Assembly: GCF_007678455.1 (NCBI RefSeq)
Contig: NZ_VEEP01000011.1
Location: forward strand, 124,001-188,000
Length of the DNA: 64,000 nt
Source: Cytobacillus oceanisediminis 2691
Lineage (GTDB): Bacteria; Bacillota; Bacilli; Bacillales; Cytobacillaceae
Direction of reading: 5' to 3'
Position 1 is the first letter of the stretch. The number at the start of each line of letters is the position of its first letter. This document shows positions 8,917 to 16,124 of this stretch, one piece after another. The notes under the pieces are model-generated. The model was not told the origin of the DNA. It saw only the letters and a program-made list of their open reading frames with translations, and made no database searches. A program made the position numbers and the translations under genes.

Positions 8917-8954
8917 AGAAACCTGAAGGTCAGGGCCTTCAGGTTTCTCTTTTA
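8917..8954 (+). terminator. Terminator after the 51-aa gene
   Basis: Perfect stem GAAACCTGAAGG / CCTTCAGGTTTC and a T-rich tail. Confidence 0.92.
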
Positions 8955-8964
8955 TAAGAAATAG

Positions 8965-8993
8965 TTGATATAAGATTGAAACCATATTATGAT
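8965..8993 (+). promoter_or_regulatory. Sigma-A promoter of the LacI-type regulator gene
   Basis: -35 TTGATA (8965-8970), 17-bp spacer, -10 TATGAT (8988-8993). The start of transcription would fall about 9000, just before the operator palindrome. Confidence 0.75.
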
Positions 8994-9002
8994 TAATTTA
9001 GA

Positions 9003-9018
9003 ACGTAAACGTTTACGT
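9003..9018. promoter_or_regulatory. LacI-family operator (autoregulatory)
   Basis: 16-bp perfect palindrome ACGTAAACGTTTACGT with the CG-centred GTAAACGTTTAC core typical of LacI/GalR operators, placed right after the promoter of the regulator gene. The same 12-bp core recurs at 10081-10092. Confidence 0.85.
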
Positions 9019-9035
9019 AAAGGGTTTGATGGTTA

Positions 9036-10076
9036 ATGAGTCATACAATAAAAGATGTAGCAAAACAAGCGAAAGTCTCTACCGCCACTGTATCAAGAGT
9101 TCTTAATGGACTGAGTGGCTTCTCCAAAGAAACCGAAGAAAAAGTGCTGCGAGCCATCAAAGAACTTGGATATCAGCCGAATGCAATCGCCCGTGGATTG
9201 GTCAGCAATAAATCCAATACTGTAGGAATCCTTTTTCCGGAGGTTTCCAGTCAATTCTCTTCAAATATCCTGCGTGGAGTCGAAAAAGCGGTTCATGATC
9301 TGGGCTCAAGTGTGATCGTCTGCAATACAGCATCACAAGGAAAGCGAACCATGAAGTATTTACAGCTCTTAGCAGAGAAGAGGGTAGATGGTATCCTGTT
9401 CGTCAGTGAAAAGATGACTGAGGAATATTACAAGCAACTCGAGTCGATGAAGGTGCCTGTTGTACTTGTTTCAACCGAATCCTACCAATACCCTTTGCCC
9501 TTCGTAAAAGTAGATGATAAACATGCAGCATTTACTGCAACTGATTATCTGGTAAAAATGGGGCACAGTAAAATTGGAATGATTGGCGGAAACACTCAGG
9601 ATCCGATAGCCGGCCAGACAAGAGTAGATGGATTTAAACAGGCTATGGCTTATAATGGGCTCGCCATAATAGAAGAGAGTATCATCCATTCACCGGGATT
9701 TTCATTTAAGGATGGTTATATTCATTTTCCGAAACTCCTGGAACAATCACCAGATTTAACAGCAATATTTGCTGCAAGCGATGAGCTAGCTCTAGGCGCG
9801 ATATCTTCGGCACATAAAGCCGGAATTAAAATACCAGATGAACTTTCAATCATCGGTTACGATAATCTCCCGGTTGCAGAAATGGCAATACCGCCATTGA
9901 CGACAGTAGCTCAGCCGTTGGAACAAATGGGACGGGTTGCTGCAGAAATGCTTTTTACGATGATGGCCGAGGGCACAATTGTCGAAAGCAGAATCATGCC
10001 GCATTCTGTGGTCGAACGGGATAGTGTAAAAAGGCTTTCGATGAGGCGAGGGATGTTATATGAGCATCAAAATTAA
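9036..10076 (+). CDS. LacI family transcriptional regulator (maltose/isomaltose type)
   Basis: 346 residues. N-terminal LacI helix-turn-helix IKDVAKQAKVSTATVSRVLNG at 5-25, hinge helix around 45-58 (PNAIARGLVSNKS), then a periplasmic-binding-protein-like sugar domain (GILFPE ... VDGILFVSE ... GMIGG ... IIGYDN). It probably binds the two GTAAACGTTTAC palindromes that flank it, one at its own promoter and one before the downstream glucosidase gene, so it represses itself and that gene until a maltose- or isomaltose-type sugar is present. Ligand is inferred from the neighbour. Confidence 0.9.
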   Translation: MSHTIKDVAKQAKVSTATVSRVLNGLSGFSKETEEKVLRAIKELGYQPNAIARGLVSNKSNTVGILFPEVSSQFSSNILRGVEKAVHDLGSSVIVCNTASQGKRTMKYLQLLAEKRVDGILFVSEKMTEEYYKQLESMKVPVVLVSTESYQYPLPFVKVDDKHAAFTATDYLVKMGHSKIGMIGGNTQDPIAGQTRVDGFKQAMAYNGLAIIEESIIHSPGFSFKDGYIHFPKLLEQSPDLTAIFAASDELALGAISSAHKAGIKIPDELSIIGYDNLPVAEMAIPPLTTVAQPLEQMGRVAAEMLFTMMAEGTIVESRIMPHSVVERDSVKRLSMRRGMLYEHQN

Positions 10077-10080
10077 AAAC

Positions 10081-10092
10081 GTAAACGTTTAC
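10081..10092. promoter_or_regulatory. Second LacI-family operator, before the glucosidase gene
   Basis: GTAAACGTTTAC, identical in its 12-bp core to the site at 9005-9016, lying between the regulator stop codon and the ribosome site of the next gene. Confidence 0.8.
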
Positions 10093-10117
10093 TTAAGATT
10101 ACTTAGGAGTGACTTGC

Positions 10118-11800
10118 ATGAAAAAACATTGGTGGAAAGAATCTGTCATATACCAAATATATCCCCGGAGTTTCAAGGATTCCAATGGTGATGGCATTGG
10201 CGACATCCCTGGCATTATTTCTAAGCTTGATTATTTAAAAGAATTGGGTATAGACGTAGTCTGGTTATCTCCTGTATATAAATCTCCTAATGATGATAAC
10301 GGATATGATATCAGTGATTACCAAAATATCATGGATGACTTTGGGACAATGAAGGACTGGGAACTTCTCCTTAAAGAAATGCATGATAGAGGACTTAAAC
10401 TGATCATGGACCTGGTTGTAAACCATAGCTCTGATGAACATCAATGGTTTATGGAGTCGAAAAGATCGAAGGATAACCCTTATCGTGATTATTATATTTG
10501 GAGACCGGGGAAAGATGGCAAGGAACCGAATAACTGGCAATCCACTTTCAGCGGCTCTGCATGGCAGTACGATGAAAATACTGAAGAGTATTACTTGCAT
10601 ATCTTCAGTAAAAAACAGCCTGATCTAAATTGGGAAAACCCTAAGCTTCGCCAGGAAGTATATGACATGATGAGATTCTGGCTGGATAAAGGGATCGATG
10701 GATTCAGGATGGATGTCATCAATTTCATTTCAAAAGTAGATGGACTCCCTGACGCTCCAAATCCTGAAGGAAAAAAATATGTATCCGGAAGCAGATATTT
10801 CATGAATGGACCGAGAATCCATGATTATCTTCAGGAAATGCATAGAGAAGCACTTGCTGATTATGATGTAATGACTGTTGGCGAAATGCCTGGTGTCAAT
10901 GTGGAACAAGCCAAGCTTTACACTGATGAATCCAGGAACGAAGTCAATATGGTTTTTCAGTTTGAGCATGTTGACCTGGATTCCGGCCCAGGTGGAAAGT
11001 GGGATTTCAAACCCTTACAGCTTACTGATTTAAAGAAAAACTTTACTAAATGGCAAATGGGCCTTGAGGATATTGGTTGGAACAGCTTGTATTTGAATAA
11101 TCATGACCAGCCGCGGATGGTTTCAAGATTTGGGAATGACAAGCAATACAGAGTGGAATCGGCGAAGATGCTGGCCACCTTCCTGCATATGCTGAAAGGA
11201 ACACCGTATGTTTATCAGGGAGAGGAAATCGGGATGACCAACGTCCGCTTTGACTCGATCGATGATTATAAGGATATTGAGACCCTGAATATGTACGATG
11301 AGAAGGTCAATCAGCAGGGGGAAGATCCAGCAAAAGTTATGGAATCCATATATGTGAAAGGGCGTGACAATGCGCGTACACCTTTCCAGTGGGACGATAG
11401 CGAGCATGGCGGTTTTACAACAGGAACGCCTTGGATTCAGGTAAATCCAAATTATCCACAGATTAATGCAAGGCAGGCAGTCGCTGATGAAAATTCCATC
11501 TACCACTATTATCGGAAGCTGATTCAGTTAAGGAAAGAGCAGCAGATTATTGTCCATGGCCGCTATGATATTCTGCTTCCGGAAGATGAAAACATATATG
11601 TATATACGAGGACGTTGGGCTCGCAAAAGCTCCTTGTTATATTGAATTTTACCGGTGAGGAACAAAGCTTCACATTACCAGCAGACCTCCAGGATAAGAA
11701 AAGCGATGTTCTAGTGTCAAATTACGAGCCAGCACCTGAATACGTTTCTTCAATTCCCTTGAGACCATATGAAGCGATAGTATACCTTCTGGAACTTTAA
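10118..11800 (+). CDS. GH13 oligo-1,6-glucosidase / alpha-glucosidase
   Basis: Cytoplasmic alpha-glucosidase of 560 residues, full length for the family. GH13 regions: DLVVNHSS at 98-105, GFRMDV with nucleophile D199, VGEMPG with acid/base E256, and NNHD with D330. Val200 next to the nucleophile is the residue linked to alpha-1,6 (isomaltose) specificity; maltases usually have Thr there, so oligo-1,6-glucosidase is favoured. A C-terminal beta domain follows. ATG at 10118 is chosen because AGGAGT ends nine bases before it; the in-frame GTG at 10109 overlaps that site. Controlled by the upstream LacI regulator through the operator at 10081. Confidence 0.92.
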   Translation: MKKHWWKESVIYQIYPRSFKDSNGDGIGDIPGIISKLDYLKELGIDVVWLSPVYKSPNDDNGYDISDYQNIMDDFGTMKDWELLLKEMHDRGLKLIMDLVVNHSSDEHQWFMESKRSKDNPYRDYYIWRPGKDGKEPNNWQSTFSGSAWQYDENTEEYYLHIFSKKQPDLNWENPKLRQEVYDMMRFWLDKGIDGFRMDVINFISKVDGLPDAPNPEGKKYVSGSRYFMNGPRIHDYLQEMHREALADYDVMTVGEMPGVNVEQAKLYTDESRNEVNMVFQFEHVDLDSGPGGKWDFKPLQLTDLKKNFTKWQMGLEDIGWNSLYLNNHDQPRMVSRFGNDKQYRVESAKMLATFLHMLKGTPYVYQGEEIGMTNVRFDSIDDYKDIETLNMYDEKVNQQGEDPAKVMESIYVKGRDNARTPFQWDDSEHGGFTTGTPWIQVNPNYPQINARQAVADENSIYHYYRKLIQLRKEQQIIVHGRYDILLPEDENIYVYTRTLGSQKLLVILNFTGEEQSFTLPADLQDKKSDVLVSNYEPAPEYVSSIPLRPYEAIVYLLEL

Positions 11801-11818
11801 TAATTAATATGTAATCTG

Positions 11819-11847
11819 AAAAGGCTGCCATTGTGCAGCCTTTTTTG
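11819..11847 (+). terminator. Terminator after the glucosidase gene
   Basis: AAAGGCTGC / GCAGCCTTT stem with a short loop and T6 run. Confidence 0.9.
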
Positions 11848-11965
11848 GGTTCTACTTTGAAAGTTCAGACTAAAGTCGTAGTACATTTCAAGCTTCTCTA
11901 CGAGGATTCATTTTCTTGGAAATCTTATGATAAAGACAAGAAAGAAATCACAAGGAGGATTGACT

Positions 11966-12691
11966 ATGGTAAAAAACAAAGTGGTGATGATTACTGGTGT
12001 CACGCAGGGACTTGGAAGAGCATTGACGTTAAGGTTTGCGAAAGAGGGAGCGAAACTGGCAGTCTGTGCCCGAAGGACAGAGGAGTTGTACAGGGTCAGG
12101 GAGGAAGCGGTAAGTTATGGAGTCGAAGTGCTTGCCGTTACGGCTGACATATCGATTCCCAGGGACGCAGAGAAATTCGTCGCTCTCACACTTGAAGCAT
12201 ATGGACGAATCGATGTGTTAATCAATAACGCCTCCATTCTGGGACCTAGCCCCATGCCTCTTTTACTCGATTTTCCCGAGGAGGATTTCACCGAGGTGCT
12301 CAAGGTTAACAGCATCAGTCCCTTTTTGGTCACGCGAAGGGTCCTGCCTTCCATGCTGGTAAATAATGAGGGGTCTGTTATAAATGTAACATCAGAAGCA
12401 GGTAATGTTGGATATGCCGGCTGGGGAGCATATGGAATCTCAAAATTTGCCGTCGAAGGTATGACCGAGACATGGGCAGATGAACTAAAATCTACGAATA
12501 TTAGAATAAATATGGTTGACCCGGGTGAAATGGACACCGAGATGCATGCACTTGCGGTTCCAGATTGCGATTATGAGTTAGCAGATCCAAATGAGGTCGC
12601 TGATGTCTTCCTTTATCTTGCCTCAGATGCCTCAAAAGGGGTCAATGGCCAGAGATTAGAGGCTCAGGCATTTAAAAAGGAGGGATTATAA
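11966..12691 (+). CDS. SDR family oxidoreductase (first gene of QueA-like cluster)
   Basis: 241-residue classical SDR: TGVTQGLG cofactor loop near 9-16, NNAS (in place of NNAG) near 85, catalytic Ser in VTSEAG and Tyr/Lys in YGISK. Charged ARRTEE after the second strand suggests NADPH. Start at ATG 11966 follows AAGGAGGA by about eight bases; the longer in-frame start at 11927 has no ribosome site. Its stop overlaps the start of the QueA-like gene (TAATG), so the two are translationally coupled and likely act on one pathway. Substrate unknown. Confidence 0.88.
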   Translation: MVKNKVVMITGVTQGLGRALTLRFAKEGAKLAVCARRTEELYRVREEAVSYGVEVLAVTADISIPRDAEKFVALTLEAYGRIDVLINNASILGPSPMPLLLDFPEEDFTEVLKVNSISPFLVTRRVLPSMLVNNEGSVINVTSEAGNVGYAGWGAYGISKFAVEGMTETWADELKSTNIRINMVDPGEMDTEMHALAVPDCDYELADPNEVADVFLYLASDASKGVNGQRLEAQAFKKEGL

Positions 12692-13728
12692 TGCAGACAA
12701 AAACAACTGCAACATATGATTTCTTCCTGCCAGATTACCTTAATGCTTCCCATCCGCCGGAAAGGCGGGGACTTCGCCGCGATCAGGTCAGGATGATGGT
12801 TTTAGACAGGGAAACTGGCCGTGTTAGTCACGATCATTTTATTCGCCTCGAAAATTACTTGAACCCAGGAGATATACTTGTATTGAATAACAGCAGAACC
12901 ATACCGGCTGCCCTGAAGGCAGATTGGATGCGCGACGGGAAGGTAATTGGAACTGACATTGAATTAAGACTAGCCAGAAAAAGGGCTGGAGCCGTTTGGG
13001 AAGTCCTGGCTACACAGCAGAATGTAAAAACAGGGGACTGTTTTAAAATATCGGATAAATTAGAAGCTGAGGTTATTGGGGAAGTCTTGAAATCCCCATT
13101 AAAAATTATGCAATTCACTCTTCAAGGAGAAAAGTTTTATGATGCAATCTATTCAGTAGGATACCCAGTAAGATACGAGTATATCAAAGTTCCGTGGGAG
13201 CTTGATTATTACCAGACTGTTTTCGCAAGCCAGCCAGGGTCAATAGAAATGCCATCAGCAGGCAGGGCGTTCACCTGGGAAATGTTAATGAAGCTCCAGG
13301 GAAAAGGGATAAAGCTAGTGTATCTTCAACTTCATACCGGGCTTGGTTATTTGCTTGATGACCTGAATCCTCATTCGCCGGAAGATCTTTATGAAGAATA
13401 CTCAATAAACCAGGAAGCAATGGATGAAATACTCAAAGCGAAAGCAGGGGGAAGGAAGATTATCGCCGGGGGAACGACCGTAGTTAGGGCGCTTGAAACC
13501 GCAGCTGCTGAATCAACCCTGAATGGTTGGACCAATCTTTACGTTAACTCTGAATATCAATTACAGCTCGTGGACGGGATCATTACGGGATTTCATGAAC
13601 CGAAGGCCAGCCATTTGGATATGCTGACAGCATTCATTAATGAGAATGGCCTATTTGAAGCTTATGCTGCCGCAATTAAAAACAATTATTTATGGCACGA
13701 ATTCGGTGATATCAATCTGATTATTTAA
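12691..13728 (+). CDS. QueA-like S-adenosylmethionine:tRNA ribosyltransferase-isomerase paralogue
   Basis: 345 residues, the usual length of QueA, and alignable over the full length by eye: HPPERRGLRRDQVRMMVLDR near the N-terminus, VLNNSRTIPAAL, GSIEMPSAGRAFT (QueA: A-x-PTAGLHFT), LHTGLG (QueA: LHVGLGTF), AGGTTVVRALET and ITGFHEPKASHL. Several positions invariant in true QueA are changed (for example LHFT to AFT), so it is a divergent paralogue. It is coupled to an SDR gene and followed by a VOC gene, not to tgt/ruvB as canonical queA is. It may transfer the ribosyl part of SAM to another acceptor; that is inference. Confidence 0.85.
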   Translation: MQTKTTATYDFFLPDYLNASHPPERRGLRRDQVRMMVLDRETGRVSHDHFIRLENYLNPGDILVLNNSRTIPAALKADWMRDGKVIGTDIELRLARKRAGAVWEVLATQQNVKTGDCFKISDKLEAEVIGEVLKSPLKIMQFTLQGEKFYDAIYSVGYPVRYEYIKVPWELDYYQTVFASQPGSIEMPSAGRAFTWEMLMKLQGKGIKLVYLQLHTGLGYLLDDLNPHSPEDLYEEYSINQEAMDEILKAKAGGRKIIAGGTTVVRALETAAAESTLNGWTNLYVNSEYQLQLVDGIITGFHEPKASHLDMLTAFINENGLFEAYAAAIKNNYLWHEFGDINLII

Positions 13729-13792
13729 CCGAGTTTAAGATGACACTGTTAGTTTTTGATCATAAGTCACCTGAAAGGAGAGCGGGGGAATA

Positions 13793-14143
13793 ATGAGGTT
13801 CCATCATTTAGGGATTGAAGTAAGTGATTTACAGGCTGCGAAAGCCTTTTATGAGAAAATTTTCGGGTTTAAAGAAAATGGAGGACTCCGATTTGGGGGA
13901 GAGGATATTTTCTTCTTGGAAAAGGATGGCTTCAAGATTGAACTTATTGGAAACGTGCCCGTATCGGAAAGTGGAGTGTCTATGCATCTTTGCTTTGAGG
14001 TGGATCATCTGAATTCTGTTATAAAGGAATTTCGTAGTCGAAATATCATACCTATAGAGGGTCCTTATATTGTGGGGAATTGGAGGACTGTATTTTACCC
14101 AGGCCTTGAACGAGAATTAATCGAATTCCTGGAAGTCATATAA
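13793..14143 (+). CDS. VOC family (glyoxalase/dioxygenase fold) protein
   Basis: 116-residue single VOC repeat pair: MRFHHLGIEVSDLQAAKAFYEKIFGF at the start (the conserved metal-site histidine is H4 or H5) and HLCFEVDHL later, with a terminal glutamate in IEFLEVI. Metal-dependent lyase, isomerase, dioxygenase or antibiotic-binding roles all occur in the superfamily. It starts 64 bp after the QueA-like gene behind AAAGGAGAGCGGGGG, and may be the third gene of that cluster. Confidence 0.82.
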   Translation: MRFHHLGIEVSDLQAAKAFYEKIFGFKENGGLRFGGEDIFFLEKDGFKIELIGNVPVSESGVSMHLCFEVDHLNSVIKEFRSRNIIPIEGPYIVGNWRTVFYPGLERELIEFLEVI

Positions 14144-14145
14144 AT

Positions 14146-14199
14146 AAAAAATAAGGAGCAGAAAAATCTTAAGAATTTTCTTGCTCCTTATTTTTTTAT
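14146..14199. terminator. Bidirectional terminator between the VOC and DUF2062 genes
   Basis: Very long stem: AAAATAAGGAGCA... pairs with ...TGCTCCTTATTTT, with T-runs on both strands. Confidence 0.9.
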
Positions 14200-14658
14200 A
14201 TCCCATTTTTTTACTATATTCAGGAAGTTTAATCGGTACTTTCTCATGATGGTATAAACGACATAATAGACAATCAAACCGAAGAGAAGGATATTAATAA
14301 TCATGCCAATGAAGAAAACGGCACCTAAATGCATTCCTGCTTCCATTCCATGTAATGTCATACCAACTGGAGAATGAAAGTTCCCACCTGGAATGACAGT
14401 CTCACCCACGACTACATTCAGATAAAACAAAAATGGAAACAGCCAGATCAGAGCTACGCCGCTTATGAAACCTGCCATAGCATTACCCTTGAACACCTTA
14501 GCACTTACGGTAGACAGGATGGGTCCCATCCCAAAAGATGGAATGAAATGGATTAAAAAACCCATGGTAAATCCTATTGAAACATTGTGTGCGTTTTCCT
14601 TTATTCTTAATAATTTTATAAGAAGAAATTTGATCCTGCGCATATATTTGTTGATCAT
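14188..14658 (-). CDS. DUF2062 domain membrane protein
   Basis: 156 residues with three to four hydrophobic segments. The N-terminal basic helix, then NVSIGFTMGFLIHFIPSFGMGPILS and a loop carrying GNAMAGF, fit the DUF2062 family seen beside glycosyltransferase or phospholipid genes. It points away from the phosphatidylserine synthase gene that follows. Function in the family is unknown. Confidence 0.8.
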   Translation of the reverse strand: MINKYMRRIKFLLIKLLRIKENAHNVSIGFTMGFLIHFIPSFGMGPILSTVSAKVFKGNAMAGFISGVALIWLFPFLFYLNVVVGETVIPGGNFHSPVGMTLHGMEAGMHLGAVFFIGMIINILLFGLIVYYVVYTIMRKYRLNFLNIVKKWDIKK

Positions 14659-14912
14659 AATTCACCAACCCCAGATAAGTATACAATTAGAAGAAACATT
14701 TTTAAAGCATTTTTTACAGAGGCCATCCATAACATTTCTTACAAAATCTTTTATGAATTTTTATGATTATATTCTACTCAGGATGAGAATTAATGATATA
14801 GTTAAACTATATTTTCGGCGATTAAATGAAAAAATAAACATGTTTGCTAGGCTGCCAGGGTAAAAATAGGCATATGCAGAATTAGATTATGTTCGGAGAG
14901 TGATGACAACTG

Positions 14913-15608
14913 ATGCGGTTTACAAAGATGATTCCCAATATGTTCACACTGGGGAATCTGTATTGTGGTTTTCTTTCGATTGGATTTGCGGCTAATGGTC
15001 AATTTAACAATGCGGCCATTTTAATATTAATCGGCATGATGCTCGATAGCATGGATGGAAGACTTGCGAGGATGCTGAAGGCGGATAGCCAGCTTGGCAA
15101 GGAGCTTGACTCACTTGCGGACATCGTTACCTTCGGTGTAGCGCCGTCATTCCTGGTGTATTATACATATTTCTACCAATTTGGGATATGGGGTCTAATG
15201 GTTGCCGGACTATTTCCGCTTTTTGGAGCTTATCGCCTGGCGAGGTTCAACATCAGCACGGATAAATCATCACTTAATTACTTTATTGGCGTTCCAATCA
15301 CTGCTGCAGGCGGAATCATGGCCATCCTTACCCTATTCGGGCACTTGATTCCTAATATCGTTACGACGGTTGTCTTTACAGCTCTCAGCTTCCTGATGGT
15401 CAGCAGGGTGAGGATTCCTAGCTTTAAAGAAGTTCCGCTTCCAAAATACGGTACCATTGTTACCATTTTTCTTGGGTCTTTGTTATTTGTCATATGGAAA
15501 GGGACGTATGGACAATTCCCATATTTGATTTATTTTGCAACACCGTTATATATAGCCTATCTTGCATACCGGTTTGTAAAGGGTAAAAATAAGAATAATG
15601 TTGAGTAG
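14913..15608 (+). CDS. pssA: CDP-diacylglycerol--serine O-phosphatidyltransferase
   Basis: Integral membrane enzyme making phosphatidylserine, the precursor of phosphatidylethanolamine. The CDP-alcohol phosphatidyltransferase signature D-G-x2-A-R-x8-G-x3-D-x3-D is complete in MDGRLARM...LGKELDSLAD (about residues 47-72). Several membrane helices follow (231 residues, slightly longer than the 177 of B. subtilis PssA). MIPNMFTLGNLYCGFLSI at the N-terminus is typical of the PssA branch. No psd gene adjoins it here. Confidence 0.92.
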   Translation: MRFTKMIPNMFTLGNLYCGFLSIGFAANGQFNNAAILILIGMMLDSMDGRLARMLKADSQLGKELDSLADIVTFGVAPSFLVYYTYFYQFGIWGLMVAGLFPLFGAYRLARFNISTDKSSLNYFIGVPITAAGGIMAILTLFGHLIPNIVTTVVFTALSFLMVSRVRIPSFKEVPLPKYGTIVTIFLGSLLFVIWKGTYGQFPYLIYFATPLYIAYLAYRFVKGKNKNNVE

Positions 15609-15615
15609 AACAACA

Positions 15616-15652
15616 AGAAAACGCCTTCGCTCGTTGCGAAGGCATTTTTTCT
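15616..15652 (+). terminator. Terminator after pssA
   Basis: GCCTTCGC / GCGAAGGC stem, T6 run; also faces the convergent csbD gene. Confidence 0.9.
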
Positions 15653-15664
15653 TATTTATAGCTA

Positions 15665-15859
15665 TTAATCTCTTGAAGAATCGTTAAATGCGCGTGATAC
15701 GTCCTCTTTTAAATCCCCGGCGGTTTCTTTCAATTTGCCTTTTCCTTTATCAAGACGGCCTTCCGCTTCCATGGATTCATTGTTGGTCACCTTGCCAAAT
15801 TGCTTCTTGGCTTCACCTTTTACCTGATCGAAAGCGCCTTTTGTTTGTTCGTCATTCAT
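15665..15859 (-). CDS. CsbD family stress protein
   Basis: 64-residue hydrophilic protein with the CsbD pattern: AFDQVKGEAKKQFGKVTNNESMEAEGRLDKGKGKLKETAGDLKED in pieces of repeated K-G-x-x-K. CsbD-type proteins are general stress proteins of unknown action. AAAGGAGG lies nine bases before ATG and a sigma-B promoter is visible upstream, agreeing with the known sigma-B control of csbD in B. subtilis. Confidence 0.92.
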   Translation of the reverse strand: MNDEQTKGAFDQVKGEAKKQFGKVTNNESMEAEGRLDKGKGKLKETAGDLKEDVSRAFNDSSRD

Positions 15860-15893
15860 TGTTTTGGCCTCCTTTAATTGTGTATATTCTTTT

Positions 15894-15918
15894 ATACCCG
15901 TTTAAAGGGAGGACAAAC
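15894..15918 (-). promoter_or_regulatory. Sigma-B promoter of the csbD-type gene
   Basis: On the minus strand GTTTGT (-35), 13-bp spacer, GGGTAT (-10). The -10 box is a perfect match to the sigma-B consensus GGGTAT and spacing is in the 12-15 range. Confidence 0.8.
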
Positions 15919-16040
15919 TCATAAGACTTCTGTGAAAGTAACTCTAGTTAAAATAGCTTGATGTTGAGTACAGTTACACAAATCGATAAGCATTTAATTT
16001 ATTTAGGTGAACTGCCTTTTATGCACACGAAAAGTTAATG

Positions 16041-16111
16041 AGTAAAAAAATTACTTTAGAGAGTAAGTGATCGTTGCTTTATAGAGTAAAAATGATTACT
16101 ATTAAAAGTAA
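16041..16111. promoter_or_regulatory. Phased AGTAA/TTACT half-site cluster upstream of the HTH/F1-beta gene
   Basis: Six half-sites: AGTAA 16041, TTACT 16051, AGTAA 16062, then AGTAA 16085, TTACT 16096, AGTAA 16107. They form two triplets 44 bp apart with internal steps of 10-11 bp, one helical turn. The second triplet runs into the ribosome site. Looks like an autoregulatory operator; the binder is inferred. Confidence 0.6.
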
Positions 16112-16124
16112 GGAGGAGGAAGCG

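Noticed and set aside
14465-14863. 132-codon frame opposite and past the DUF2062 gene
   Set aside because: Mostly antisense to DUF2062; no ribosome site and mixed composition.
15688-15924. 78-codon frame opposite csbD
   Set aside because: Shadow of the real csbD gene, which has a sigma-B promoter, ribosome site and family match on the other strand.
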